A stretch of 64,000 bases of DNA from Pelomonas sp. SE-A7 (GTDB lineage: Bacteria > Pseudomonadota > Gammaproteobacteria > Burkholderiales > Burkholderiaceae_C), in assembly GCF_030345705.1 (NCBI RefSeq), contig NZ_JAUASW010000001.1:2542001-2606000 (forward strand), read 5' to 3'. The stretch's first letter is position 1, and each line of letters opens with the position of its first letter. This document shows, piece by piece, positions 34,922-43,339 of this stretch. The position numbers and the translations under genes are program-made. A model generated the notes under the pieces. That model was not told the DNA's origin, did not search any database, and saw nothing but the letters and a program-made list of their open reading frames with translations.

Positions 34922-36969
34922 CCCATCTCCTCGCGCTGTCGCAACCAGCGCTCGAACTCGGCCGCCGGCATGGGCACGGCGAACAGCTCGCCCTGCAGCT
35001 CGTGGCAGCCCCATTCCTGCAACAGGCGGCGCTGCTCGTCGGTGCGCACGCCTTCGGCACCGACCTTGAAATTGAGGCCACGCGCCATCTCGGTGATGGC
35101 GCGGGTGATGGCCATTGCGCCGGCATCCTCGGGCAGCTTGGCCACGAAACCCTGGTCGATCTTGAGCTTGTCCAGCGGCAGCTGGGTCAGGTGGGCCAGC
35201 GAGGTGTGGCCGGTGCCGAAGTCATCCACCGAGATGCTGAGCCCCTGCGCGCGCAGCCGCGCCAGCGTCTCTGGCGCATGGTCGATGTCGTCGATCAGCA
35301 TGCGCTCGGTCAGCTCCAGCTCCAGCCATTCGCCGCTGGCGCCGGACTCCTCCAGCACCTGGGCCACGGCGCAGGCAAAGCTGTCGAGCCGGAACTGCAT
35401 GCTGGACAGATTGACCGCGATGCGCAGCGGCGGCAGGCCGGCGTCGTGCCAGCGCCGCGCCTGGCGGGCGGCTTCGGCCAGCACCCAGTCGGACAGCGGC
35501 AGCATCAGCCGGTGGCGTTCGGCCACGGCAATGAAGGCCTCGGGCGTCAGCAGGCCGCGCTGCGGATGGCGCCAGCGCAACAGGGCCTCGGCGCCGACCA
35601 GGCGGCCGCTCCTGGCATCCACCTGGGGCTGGTAATAGAGCAGGAACTCGCCCTCGTCCAGGCCGGCGCTGAGCTCGCTTTCGATCACCAGGTCGGCGTA
35701 GGCGCTCTCGGCCATGTCGGGCGCGAAGAATTCGTAGGTGGCCCGGCCCTTGGCCTTGGCCCGGTACATGGCGGTGTCGGCATGCTGGATCAGCTCCTGC
35801 GCCGTCTCGCCATGCTCGGGGAACAGCGCCACCCCGATCGAGGGCGTGACCGAGAGCTCGCGGCCGTCGGCAAACACCGGCACCTCGACCACTTCCAGCA
35901 GCGCCTGCAGCACGACCAGCACGTCGTCGCGGTGGTGCACGTCTTCCAGCAGCACGACGAATTCGTCGCCACCGAAGCGGCCGACCAGGTCGCTGGAGCG
36001 CAGGCAGCCGGTGATGCGGCGCGACACCGTGGTCAGCACCTGGTCGCCTTCCAGATGTCCCAGCGAGTCGTTGACCCGCTTGAAGTTGTCCAGGTCGATG
36101 AAGAGCAGGCCCAGCTGGTGGCCCTGGGAGGCGGCGCTGTCCAGCGCCGGCTGCAGACGTTCCATGAAGGCGCTGCGGTTCAGCAGCTGGGTCAGCGAAT
36201 CATGGTGGGCCAGGTGCTGGATCCGGGCCTGGGCGGCGACGCGGTCACGGATGTCCCGCACGATGGTCATGCGGTGGCGCTCGCCGTCCATCTCCATGGT
36301 GCGCACTATGAACTCGACCGGGATGCGCGTGCCGTCCTTGTGGACCACGGCGGTCTCGTAGCGCAGCTCGCGCGCCGCGCTCATCACCTGCTGGACCTTG
36401 GCCAGTTCGTCCTCGGCCACGAAGGCCAGGGCCTGGCGGCCGATCATCTCTTCCAGCGAATAGCCGACCAGCGCGCACAGCGGCGGATTGACGTCGGTGA
36501 CGACACCGTCGCGATGGAACAGGATGCCCTCGACCGTGGCGTGCATGAACTTGTCCAGCCGCTGCTGGGTCTCGCGCGCCAGCTTCTCGGCGTTGCGGTG
36601 CTTGCTGATGTCGTTGATCAGCACGCAGCTGGCGATCAGGGTGCCGGCATCGTCCAGGTGCGGAATCAGGTTGACCTCGATCCAGCGGCCATCGTCGAGC
36701 TGGCGCTCGTAGTTGGCGGCCTGGTGCTCGGTCTTGACCTTGTCGACCGCCCACTGGATCTTTTCCGTGGCGTCCGGGCCGATGACCTCGCCAAACGAGC
36801 GGCCCAGGATGCTGCGCTCGTCCAGGCCGAAGGTCTGGGCGTATTGGCGGTTGGCGAACAGGCAGAGGTCGGTGCGCGCGTCGTACAGCGCGATCAGGGC
36901 CGGCACGTTGTCGGCGATCAGCCGCAGCCGCGCCGCGGCGATCTCCTGCTGAAGGCGGTCCTCGTCCAT
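34918..36969 (-). CDS. PAS-PAS-GGDEF-EAL cyclic di-GMP protein
   Basis: The 683-residue protein has two PAS domains (about 15-125 and 135-245), a GGDEF domain with intact active site GGDEF (333-337) and an inhibitory site RSSD (324-327) at the usual 5-residue distance, then an EAL domain starting EALLRW (461-466) with ELTERMLIDD, DDFGTGHTSL and LKID. All key catalytic residues appear present, so it may both make and break c-di-GMP. The late QGY-type motif reads QGELF, a deviation. No membrane segment is seen. It overlaps udg by 1 bp and midA by 4 bp. Confidence 0.92.
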   Translation of the reverse strand: MDEDRLQQEIAAARLRLIADNVPALIALYDARTDLCLFANRQYAQTFGLDERSILGRSFGEVIGPDATEKIQWAVDKVKTEHQAANYERQLDDGRWIEVNLIPHLDDAGTLIASCVLINDISKHRNAEKLARETQQRLDKFMHATVEGILFHRDGVVTDVNPPLCALVGYSLEEMIGRQALAFVAEDELAKVQQVMSAARELRYETAVVHKDGTRIPVEFIVRTMEMDGERHRMTIVRDIRDRVAAQARIQHLAHHDSLTQLLNRSAFMERLQPALDSAASQGHQLGLLFIDLDNFKRVNDSLGHLEGDQVLTTVSRRITGCLRSSDLVGRFGGDEFVVLLEDVHHRDDVLVVLQALLEVVEVPVFADGRELSVTPSIGVALFPEHGETAQELIQHADTAMYRAKAKGRATYEFFAPDMAESAYADLVIESELSAGLDEGEFLLYYQPQVDARSGRLVGAEALLRWRHPQRGLLTPEAFIAVAERHRLMLPLSDWVLAEAARQARRWHDAGLPPLRIAVNLSSMQFRLDSFACAVAQVLEESGASGEWLELELTERMLIDDIDHAPETLARLRAQGLSISVDDFGTGHTSLAHLTQLPLDKLKIDQGFVAKLPEDAGAMAITRAITEMARGLNFKVGAEGVRTDEQRRLLQEWGCHELQGELFAVPMPAAEFERWLRQREEMG

Positions 36970-37760
36970 CAGCGCCGCTCCGGCTGCTGTTCGAGCGTGG
37001 CCTTGGCCAGGCAGAGGTCTTCCCAGGCGCGCGCCTTGTCGGTCAGGTTGCGCAGCAGATAGGCCGGGTGGTAGGACACGATGACCGGAATGCCCTGGTA
37101 GCGGTGGACCTGGCCGCGCAGCCGGCCCAGGGCCTCGTTGCTGCCCAGCAGGGCCTGCACCGCAAAGCGGCCCAGCGCCAGGATGATGCGCGGCCGCACC
37201 AGCTCGATCTGGCGGTCCAGATAGGGCTGGCAGGCCGCCAGTTCCTCGGGCTCGGGATTGCGGTTGCGCGGCGGCCGGCACTTCAGGGTGTTGGCGATGA
37301 AGACCTGGCGCGCCGGCTCGGCCTCGGCCCGGGTCAGGCCGACGGCCCGCAGCATGTTGTCGAGCAACTGACCGGCCACGCCGACGAAGGGCTCGCCCTG
37401 CCGGTCCTCCTGCTCGCCCGGCGCCTCGCCGACGATCATCCACTCGGCCTGCGGATGGCCGACGCCGAACACGGTCTGCTGGCGGCTTTCGCAGAGTCCG
37501 CAGTTGCGGCAGGCGGCGACACTCTGCTGCAGGCCTTGCCAGTCGAGCTGGGCGATTTCAGGGCGGGCCGAAGCAACCGCCACGCGCTGAGGCAGGGCGG
37601 TGGCCACGGCCTGCACGGCAGGGACAGGTGCAGCAACTCGCGGCGCCGGTGCAGGCGCCGGCCGCTCCTCGACAAGGGCCACGGGCTCAACCGCCGGCGC
37701 CGCCCAGACCTTGTAGCCCATGGCTTCCAACATCGCACGTTGACGCGGATCCCAAGTCAT
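36969..37760 (-). CDS. Family 4-type uracil-DNA glycosylase with Fe-S cluster
   Basis: The 263-residue protein has an Ala/Pro-rich N-terminal linker (about 20-70) and a UDG domain (75-255). Four cysteines, Cys84, Cys87, Cys161 and Cys177, fit the [4Fe-4S] pattern of family 4 enzymes. Active-site motifs are GEAPGEQEDRQGEPFVG and SYHPAYLLRN. It removes uracil from DNA. The stop shares a base with the next start (TGATG). The 82-bp gap to rimI upstream contains a small hairpin ACCCTC/GAGGGT (37793-37807). Confidence 0.92.
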   Translation of the reverse strand: MTWDPRQRAMLEAMGYKVWAAPAVEPVALVEERPAPAPAPRVAAPVPAVQAVATALPQRVAVASARPEIAQLDWQGLQQSVAACRNCGLCESRQQTVFGVGHPQAEWMIVGEAPGEQEDRQGEPFVGVAGQLLDNMLRAVGLTRAEAEPARQVFIANTLKCRPPRNRNPEPEELAACQPYLDRQIELVRPRIILALGRFAVQALLGSNEALGRLRGQVHRYQGIPVIVSYHPAYLLRNLTDKARAWEDLCLAKATLEQQPERR

Positions 37761-37842
37761 GTCGACACCCCGCTCTCCGAGTACATCGAGCGACCCTCCG
37801 AGAGGGTAAGGCCTTGCTTGGGGCGGCCCTGCGCTGCGGCCC

Positions 37843-38340
37843 TCATGCCGAGGCCTCCTCGGCTTCCAGGTTCAGGCTCATCAGCACCGCATCCTCGCGC
37901 TTGCCGTGGCCGGCCGGGTAGTAGGCGCGGCGCAGGCCCACCTCGGTGAAACCATAGCGGCGGTAGACGCTGCGGGCGCGGGCATTGCTCTCGCGCACCT
38001 CCAGCCAGACCTGCAGGCAGCCCAGCAACCGGGCACGGGCGCAGAGCTCGTCCAGCAACAAGCGGGCCAGGCCCTGGCCCTGATAGGCCGGGTGCACCGT
38101 GATGTTCAGCAGATGCAGCTCCTCGAAGCCGCGCATGGCCAGGAAGTAGGCGATCAGCCGAGCCTGCTGGCCCTGGCCTTCCCACAGCGACCAGGCCTCA
38201 TAGCCGGCCGCCAGTGAATCGACGAAATTGCCCTGGGTCCAGGGAAAACTGTAGGACTGCTGCTCGATGCCGAGCACCGCCTCCAGGTCCACCAGGCGCA
38301 GCGGCAGGATGGCGAGCAGCGACTGCGGCTGGGCGCTCAT
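37843..38340 (-). CDS. rimI: Ribosomal protein S18-alanine N-acetyltransferase
   Basis: The 165-residue GNAT protein has IEQQSYSFPWTQGNFVDSL, ITVHPAYQGQGLARLLLDEL (acetyl-CoA pyrophosphate loop, Q-G-Q-G-L-A) and VRESNARARSVYRRYGF, all typical of RimI. It overlaps tsaB by 4 bp (ATGA), and the tsaB-rimI order is widespread in bacteria, which supports the assignment over other GNATs. Confidence 0.92.
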   Translation of the reverse strand: MSAQPQSLLAILPLRLVDLEAVLGIEQQSYSFPWTQGNFVDSLAAGYEAWSLWEGQGQQARLIAYFLAMRGFEELHLLNITVHPAYQGQGLARLLLDELCARARLLGCLQVWLEVRESNARARSVYRRYGFTEVGLRRAYYPAGHGKREDAVLMSLNLEAEEASA

Positions 38341-39041
38341 GCCTTGCCCCCGGCGGCTGCACGTTCGGCCGTGGTCTGCGCGACCTTGTCGCGCACATAC
38401 AGCGGCATGGCTTCGGCCGCGTCCAGGTGCTCGCCGCCGGCCCAGGCCTGCTCGGCCAGCACGGCCAGCGCCGCAGCGCGCGATTTGCATTCGGGCCAGG
38501 CCGGCACGCCCTCCAGCGACAGCTGGGCAGCGAAAGGCTGCAAGGCCGATCCACAGACCGCCAGGGGCTGGCTGCTCCAATGGGCTCGCAAGGCCTCGGG
38601 GCTGTAGAGCGCCGGGGCCTCGACCACCTGCCAGGCCGCGCCAGCCCGGCGATAGCAGCCGGCATAGATCTCGCCCATGCGGGCATCCATCAGCACCCAC
38701 AGCGGCAGGCCTTCGGGCGCCCCCTGGGTGCGGGCATCCTGGGCGACCAGCATCAGGCTGTCGAGGGCCAGCACGGGCTTGTTCCAGCCGAAGGCCAGAC
38801 CCTGGGCGACCGCGCAGGCCGTGCGCAGGCCGGTGAAGGCGCCGGGGCCGCGGCCGAAGGCGATGGCGTCCAGCTGCTCGCCGCGCAGGCCGGCGTCGCG
38901 CAGCAATCGGCGCACCTGAGGCAGCAGCTCGGCCGAGGCCTTGGCACCGCCCTCGCCTTCAAAAAAAAAGCGCCCCGCAGGAGCGCTGAGCGCCAGGGCC
39001 AGTGCTTCCGTCGAACTGTCGATGGACAGCAGTGAAATCAT
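38337..39041 (-). CDS. tsaB: tRNA t6A modification protein TsaB
   Basis: The 234-residue ASKHA-fold protein starts MISLLSIDSSTEALALAL and has AIAFGRGPGAFTGLRTACAV, the TsaB signature. It works with TsaC, TsaD and TsaE to build threonylcarbamoyl-adenosine at position 37 of ANN-decoding tRNAs; a TsaC homologue is at 42355-43332. Codons 25-27 are TTT TTT TTT, part of a nine-T run directly after an 8-bp hairpin, which looks like an intrinsic terminator inside the gene (see separate entry). A GC-rich imperfect hairpin also lies in the 5' gap (39054-39100). Confidence 0.93.
   Translation of the reverse strand: MISLLSIDSSTEALALALSAPAGRFFFEGEGGAKASAELLPQVRRLLRDAGLRGEQLDAIAFGRGPGAFTGLRTACAVAQGLAFGWNKPVLALDSLMLVAQDARTQGAPEGLPLWVLMDARMGEIYAGCYRRAGAAWQVVEAPALYSPEALRAHWSSQPLAVCGSALQPFAAQLSLEGVPAWPECKSRAAALAVLAEQAWAGGEHLDAAEAMPLYVRDKVAQTTAERAAAGGKA
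38961..38987 (-). terminator. Terminator-like hairpin with nine T inside tsaB
   Basis: On the transcribed (minus) sense, AGCGCTCC (38987-38980) pairs with GGGGCGCT (38976-38969) around a 3-nt loop, with one G-T pair, and runs straight into nine T at 38969-38961. This is the exact shape of a rho-independent terminator, but it falls in codons 19-27 of tsaB. If active it would attenuate tsaB-rimI-udg-GGDEF-midA; translating ribosomes would be expected to block it. Confidence 0.6.
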
Positions 39042-39109
39042 GGCGCAAGTGTAGCCCCGCCCCTGCCGCCTTCTACTGCCGAAGGGGCCGGAGCGGGGGC
39101 GCTGGCGGG

Positions 39110-39799
39110 CTAGAAGGTATAGCCCAGCGACAGCGTGTAGGCGATGGGTCGGAAGTCGATGGTCGTGGTCCGCGTCACGTCGCCCGTGCGGGTGCTGGTG
39201 ACCGCCTTCATGTCGCTCTTGACCTTGGCCGTGGCCACGGTACCGACCAGGGCCCAGTTCTTGTCGATGGCATAGCTCAGGCCGGCATGGGCGGCCAGGC
39301 CCCAGGAGTCGTCCAGCATGATCTTGGTCGAGCCGCCGCTGGCCGCATCGCCCGAGGCCGTGCTGCGCGCCTGGCTGAACTTGGTGTAGTTCAGGCCCAG
39401 GCCGACGAAGGGGCTGAGACGCGGCAGGAGGTCGCCGAAGCGGTAGTTGACGAAGACCGTGGGCGGCAGCTGCTTGACCGACGAAATCTGGCCGAAGGGC
39501 TCCAGGAAGCCGCGGCCATAGACCTTGTGGCGCGGCGGAATGCCCAGGGCCACTTCGACCGACCATTCGGGCGTCGCATGGTAGACGTAGCCGAAGCCCG
39601 TGGTGCTGGCATCGCCGACCTCGAGCAGGCCGCCGGGAGCCGGCACGGCCGGGCCGCCTTCCAGGGCCGGCGCCTTGGCGCGCACGTCGATGAAGACGCC
39701 GCCGAGATAGACGCTGTGGGTCTGTGCGGCGGCCAGGCCGGCCGCCAGGCTCAGGCCCAGTGCCAACGCGAGATGGGGAACAAAGGAACGAAACTTCAT
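39110..39799 (-). CDS. OmpW family outer-membrane protein (copy 2)
   Basis: The 229-residue precursor has a signal peptide (MKFRSFVPHLALALGLSLAA, cleavage after AAAQ region). Signatures include VYHATPEWSVEVALGIPPRH, VKQLPPTVFVNYRF and PFVGLGLNYTKFSQ, and it ends in LSLGYTF with the terminal Phe. It is closely similar in plan to the OmpW at 17845-18453 but diverged in loops. It follows the lipase-like hydrolase gene by 29 bp on the same strand, so the two may be co-transcribed and handle hydrophobic substrates together (inference). Confidence 0.92.
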   Translation of the reverse strand: MKFRSFVPHLALALGLSLAAGLAAAQTHSVYLGGVFIDVRAKAPALEGGPAVPAPGGLLEVGDASTTGFGYVYHATPEWSVEVALGIPPRHKVYGRGFLEPFGQISSVKQLPPTVFVNYRFGDLLPRLSPFVGLGLNYTKFSQARSTASGDAASGGSTKIMLDDSWGLAAHAGLSYAIDKNWALVGTVATAKVKSDMKAVTSTRTGDVTRTTTIDFRPIAYTLSLGYTF

Positions 39800-39828
39800 G
39801 GTGTTTGTCTCCGTGTCGCTGAGCGGGC

Positions 39829-41196
39829 TCAGATGCCGGTGGCCAGCACCTGCTGGAAGAAGCCGCGCACGAGCACGGTGCAGAACGGCGGCACCAGGCT
39901 GCCGTGGTACTGGCTCTGGGCATTGGCGCCGGCCGCGGCCTTGGCCTGCTGGAAGCCGCCATAGACCGTCTGGCCGGTCACGCCGGCGGGCAGGCTGGAC
40001 AGGGTCTCCAGGTCGTAGGTGCCCATCACCAGGGCGGCGGCACGGGTCTTCAGGTCGGCCGACATGGCCGTCGTGTTGACGTCGTAGAACACCGTCGGAT
40101 CCTGCTTGCCGCCGCACATCACCAGCGGCCGCTTGGGCGTGAAGCCCAGCAGCGTGTTGGCCTGGAGTGCCTTGCGGTAGTTCGAGGCCTGGTAGCCGGC
40201 ACGGAAGCTGTCGTTCAACAGACCGCCGGTGCCGAACAGCTTGGTGAAGGTCGGGTCGGCAGGTAGCTTGCCGCCGGCAATCAGTTCGGAGATCGGCGTG
40301 TCCGTCGGGAACAGGGTCTCGATGGTCGGCGCGAACTGCGACTGATAGGCCTCGGCCGGGCTGCTGTAGATATTGCCGTAGGACTTCTGGTAGCTGGTCA
40401 GCAGCAGGGGCACGAACAGCGTGGCGCCGGCGTTGACCGGGCCACTGCCGGTGACGATGTCGCCGAAGCCCACCATGTTGTAGGGGCCGGACATCGGGCC
40501 GGCCGCGGTCACCGTGAACTCGCTGCCGTAGTCGCGCTCGATGATCTTGTGCGTGGCCATGGCCACGTGGCCGCCCTGCGAATAGCCGCTGATGAACAGC
40601 TTGCTCGAGGGCTTGACGCTGCTGTCGGCCATCAGATGGGCCTTGGCGGCACGCAGGCCGTCGACCATGTCGATCGCCTGGTTCTCGGCATTCAGGTAGG
40701 GGTGGTAGGACAGCGAGCTGCGGTCATAGCCCAGGTAGTTGGGTGCCACGACGATGAAGCCCTGGGCCGCGTACATGGACATCAGCAGCGAGGCCTCGCC
40801 GTTCTTGCTGACGTCGGCCATGTTGAAGCTCTTGGTCGTCGTCGTGCCGTGCGCATACAGCAGCACCGGACGATCACCGGTACAGGCCGCCGCCGTGCCC
40901 TTGGGCACCAGCACGCCGGCCGAGGCCGTGGCCGGCAGGCCGTTCGGGTCGCGCGTCATGTACAGCACATAGCGGATCTCGACGTCGCAGGCCGCCTTGC
41001 CGGTCAGGGCCTGGGCGCCGGAGGCCGCCGTGCCGGCGTCGATCTGGGCGATCGTCGCGGCGCCGGCCACCTGGGCCGTGATGATGGTGGCCCGCGCCGG
41101 CGGCGGGTCATCGGTGTTGTTGTTAGCGCCGCCGCCGCAGCCGGCCAATGCCGCGCTGGCCAGGGCCAGCAGGGCCAGATGTCTCTTGGTGCTCAT
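39829..41196 (-). CDS. Secreted alpha/beta hydrolase lipoprotein (lipase-like)
   Basis: The 455-residue protein has a lipoprotein signal (ALAGC, Cys20), a GGGANNN linker and an alpha/beta hydrolase domain with oxyanion region YAHGTTTT (114-121) and nucleophile elbow GYSQGG (Ser206). The overall plan resembles secretory lipases (LIP family) and related feruloyl/acyl hydrolases. Candidate acid and His residues lie in GGKQDPTVFYDVN and QYHGSLV. It is probably anchored at the outer membrane. Substrate unknown. A candidate operator lies just upstream. Confidence 0.82.
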   Translation of the reverse strand: MSTKRHLALLALASAALAGCGGGANNNTDDPPPARATIITAQVAGAATIAQIDAGTAASGAQALTGKAACDVEIRYVLYMTRDPNGLPATASAGVLVPKGTAAACTGDRPVLLYAHGTTTTKSFNMADVSKNGEASLLMSMYAAQGFIVVAPNYLGYDRSSLSYHPYLNAENQAIDMVDGLRAAKAHLMADSSVKPSSKLFISGYSQGGHVAMATHKIIERDYGSEFTVTAAGPMSGPYNMVGFGDIVTGSGPVNAGATLFVPLLLTSYQKSYGNIYSSPAEAYQSQFAPTIETLFPTDTPISELIAGGKLPADPTFTKLFGTGGLLNDSFRAGYQASNYRKALQANTLLGFTPKRPLVMCGGKQDPTVFYDVNTTAMSADLKTRAAALVMGTYDLETLSSLPAGVTGQTVYGGFQQAKAAAGANAQSQYHGSLVPPFCTVLVRGFFQQVLATGI

Positions 41197-41243
41197 GCAA
41201 ACCTCGCAGTGAGTTGTCTCTCTCGTTTGGGGATTCGAAAAAA

Positions 41244-41276
41244 GAACGACCGTTCGCTTTTCTCGGGAAGACTATA
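41244..41276 (-). promoter_or_regulatory. Candidate promoter and TetR-like operator for the hydrolase gene
   Basis: The dyad GAACG-AC-CGTTC (41244-41255) resembles operators used by TetR-family repressors. On the minus strand a TATAGT hexamer (41276-41271) stands just upstream of it, so the dyad would lie near +10 to +20, a repressing position. No convincing -35 sequence was found and no TetR gene is in the window. Confidence 0.35.
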
Positions 41277-41303
41277 AGTGGGCGATTTGCGGCCCCGGAA
41301 AGT

Positions 41304-41334
41304 AAAAACCCCGACCTTGTCGCAAAGGTCGGGG
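41304..41334 (-). terminator. Intrinsic terminator after the SGNH hydrolase gene
   Basis: On the minus strand CCCCGACCTT (41334-41325) pairs perfectly with AAGGTCGGGG (41318-41309) over 10 bp and is followed by TTTTT (41308-41304). It lies 29 bp after the hydrolase stop and is a strong rho-independent terminator, separating the two hydrolase genes. Confidence 0.88.
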
Positions 41335-41362
41335 TCGTGTGGTGGTGAACGCGACGGTCGCG

Positions 41363-42328
41363 TCAGAACGGATTGTTGACGGCGCGGCTCAGGGCGCTCT
41401 GGCCGATCATGTGGTGACCCGCCGGGCTCAGCAGCTTGTCGTTGGCCCACAGCCAGGTGGCCGGATCGGATTCCGCCAGGATGGTCTTGGTCGTGCAGTC
41501 GGCGATGGTGACCGTGGTCAGGCACATGGCGTCGGTCGCGTTGATCAGGCTGGCATAGGCCGGGTAGCGCGACGCCGTCTGCGTCATCTCATCGGCCAGC
41601 ACCAGACCGATGGCACGGCCGTCGTTGCGGATGTTGAGCCGGAAATAGGTGTTGAACTCGGTGGTCAGCTCGGTCAGGAACTTGGCCCGGTCCGTGTCCT
41701 GCTTGGTCTGCTTTTCCTTCAGCGCGTAGGGCGTCACGCCCTGGTCCGGCAAAGTCGTTACGACCACGCGGCCACCCGCATCGGCCACGCGGTTGACCTG
41801 GGCGGCCCAGCGCTTGCCGATGTCACGGGCGCTGTTGATCAGCGAGTCTCGACTGACCGCCGGGAACTGCGAATACAGCTCCAGGATGTCGTTGGCGCCG
41901 GCCATCATGGTCACCAGGTCGTGGGCGTTGAAGCTGCCGGTCGAGAAGAACACGTCCAGCTGCGCCGCCACGTCGGCCACCTTGGCACCGGCCTTGGCAT
42001 ACATCTGGCCTTGAGGTGCGGCAATGTTCTCGGGGTTGCACTGAGGGAACACCATGCCGTAGCCCGCGGCCACCGTCTGCACCCAGATCGGGTTGGCCAT
42101 GCAAACGAGGTTGCCGTTGGTGTCTACGGCGTTGACCGTGTACTTCTTGCCCTGGCTCGTGATCGTGCTGGACTCGTCGCCGAAAGCCATGATGCGCTTG
42201 GGCGCGAACTTCTCGATCGGCTCCGAACCGCCGCCACAACCGGCCAGCACGGCCGCGGACACTGCCAGCAGTGCCAGACCCAGTTGTCGGGCACTCTGCT
42301 TGAACCTGTTCATCAACATTCCATCCAT
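41363..42328 (-). CDS. SGNH/GDSL-type hydrolase lipoprotein
   Basis: The 321-residue protein has a lipoprotein signal (AVLAGC, Cys31) and SGNH blocks: block I as AFGDESST with Ser at GDES, block III as MMAGANDI, and block V as LSPAGHHMIG with the catalytic His. SGNH enzymes are esterases, lipases or acetylesterases. ATGs at 42319 and 42313 are alternative starts; 42313 has the better-spaced GGA. It ends at a strong terminator. It is the second secreted lipoprotein hydrolase in a row; substrate unknown. Confidence 0.83.
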   Translation of the reverse strand: MDGMLMNRFKQSARQLGLALLAVSAAVLAGCGGGSEPIEKFAPKRIMAFGDESSTITSQGKKYTVNAVDTNGNLVCMANPIWVQTVAAGYGMVFPQCNPENIAAPQGQMYAKAGAKVADVAAQLDVFFSTGSFNAHDLVTMMAGANDILELYSQFPAVSRDSLINSARDIGKRWAAQVNRVADAGGRVVVTTLPDQGVTPYALKEKQTKQDTDRAKFLTELTTEFNTYFRLNIRNDGRAIGLVLADEMTQTASRYPAYASLINATDAMCLTTVTIADCTTKTILAESDPATWLWANDKLLSPAGHHMIGQSALSRAVNNPF

Positions 42329-42354
42329 TCCCAGAGCCGAATTGCCTCGCGGCC

Positions 42355-43332
42355 TCAGCCTTCAAAAGCCGCCGCCGCGCGCGACAGCCTGTCCCTGACA
42401 CCGTCCCAGGCACGCTCGGACGGTGGTACTTCAATCCAGATTTCGCTGGCGCCGGCGGCGTCCAGCTCACGCAGCACGGCAAACAGCTGCCGCGCCGCCT
42501 CACGCGCCTCGTCCGGCATCCGCCGCATCAGCGGACCGTCGGCCAGCCGCGCGGTGCGTGAATATACAGCCAGCGTCGGCGACCAATGTTTCGCCACCTG
42601 TGCCGCCAGGTCATCGCCGGCAAACAGCCGGACCCGCGCCCGCGGGGCGTAGTGGGCAGCCAGCGTCCCCGAGGCTCGGGGCGCCTGGGCGTCGGGCAAG
42701 CGCAGCGGCTCCCCGGCCGCCGCTTCGATCTGGGCCGGCGTGAGCACACCGGGCCGCAACAGCACCGGATGGCCACGGCTGCAGTCGACGATGCTGGATT
42801 CGATGCCGACCTCGCAGTCGCCCCCGTCCAGCACCAGCAAGCCGGGTTCGAATTCGTCCACCACATGGCGGGCCCGGGTCGGGCTGATGCGGCCGAAGCG
42901 GTTGGCACTGGGTGCGGCGACGCCGTGGACCCCCAGCGGGCGCGCCGCTTCCAGCAGGGCGCGGGCGACCGGATGGGCCGGGCAGCGCAGGCCTATGGTG
43001 TCCTGCCCGCCGGCCGCAGCTGCGGCCACGCCGGCGCGGCGAGGAGCGATCAGGGTCAGCGGTCCGGGCCAGAAGGCGGCGATCAGGCGCCGCGCCACCG
43101 GCGGCAGCTCGGCCGCGAAATGCAGGGCGTCCGCCTCGTCCAACACATGGACGATCAGCGGATGATCGGCCGGCCGGCCCTTGGCCGCGAAGATCTTGGC
43201 GACGGCCGTATCGACATCGGCGCGGGCGGCCAGGCCATAGACGGTCTCAGTGGGCATGCCGACCAGGTCGCCGGCGGCCAGCGCCTCGGCGGCGCGGTGC
43301 AGCTCGTTTCCGTCCTGACCGTTCAGCAGCAT
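42355..43332 (-). CDS. tsaC: L-threonylcarbamoyladenylate synthase (Sua5/TsaC type)
   Basis: The 325-residue protein has a YrdC domain (about 10-200; GMPTETVYGLAA, AKGRPADHPLIVHV, FWPGPLTLI, PSANRFGRISPT) and a C-terminal Sua5 domain (about 230-320; LAAHYAPRARV). This is the long Sua5 form rather than the short TsaC. It makes threonylcarbamoyl-AMP from threonine, bicarbonate and ATP for t6A. It follows purK by 7 bp, so it ends the purE-purK-tsaC unit. Confidence 0.93.
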   Translation of the reverse strand: MLLNGQDGNELHRAAEALAAGDLVGMPTETVYGLAARADVDTAVAKIFAAKGRPADHPLIVHVLDEADALHFAAELPPVARRLIAAFWPGPLTLIAPRRAGVAAAAAGGQDTIGLRCPAHPVARALLEAARPLGVHGVAAPSANRFGRISPTRARHVVDEFEPGLLVLDGGDCEVGIESSIVDCSRGHPVLLRPGVLTPAQIEAAAGEPLRLPDAQAPRASGTLAAHYAPRARVRLFAGDDLAAQVAKHWSPTLAVYSRTARLADGPLMRRMPDEAREAARQLFAVLRELDAAGASEIWIEVPPSERAWDGVRDRLSRAAAAFEG

Positions 43333-43339
43333 CGCCCGC

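Noticed and set aside
33836..35635. Long open frame antisense to midA and the GGDEF-EAL gene
   Set aside because: Shadow of two well-supported minus-strand genes, with no recognisable motifs.
41304..41334. Bidirectional terminator
   Set aside because: The T run lies only on the minus-strand side; the plus-strand reading has no T tract after the stem.
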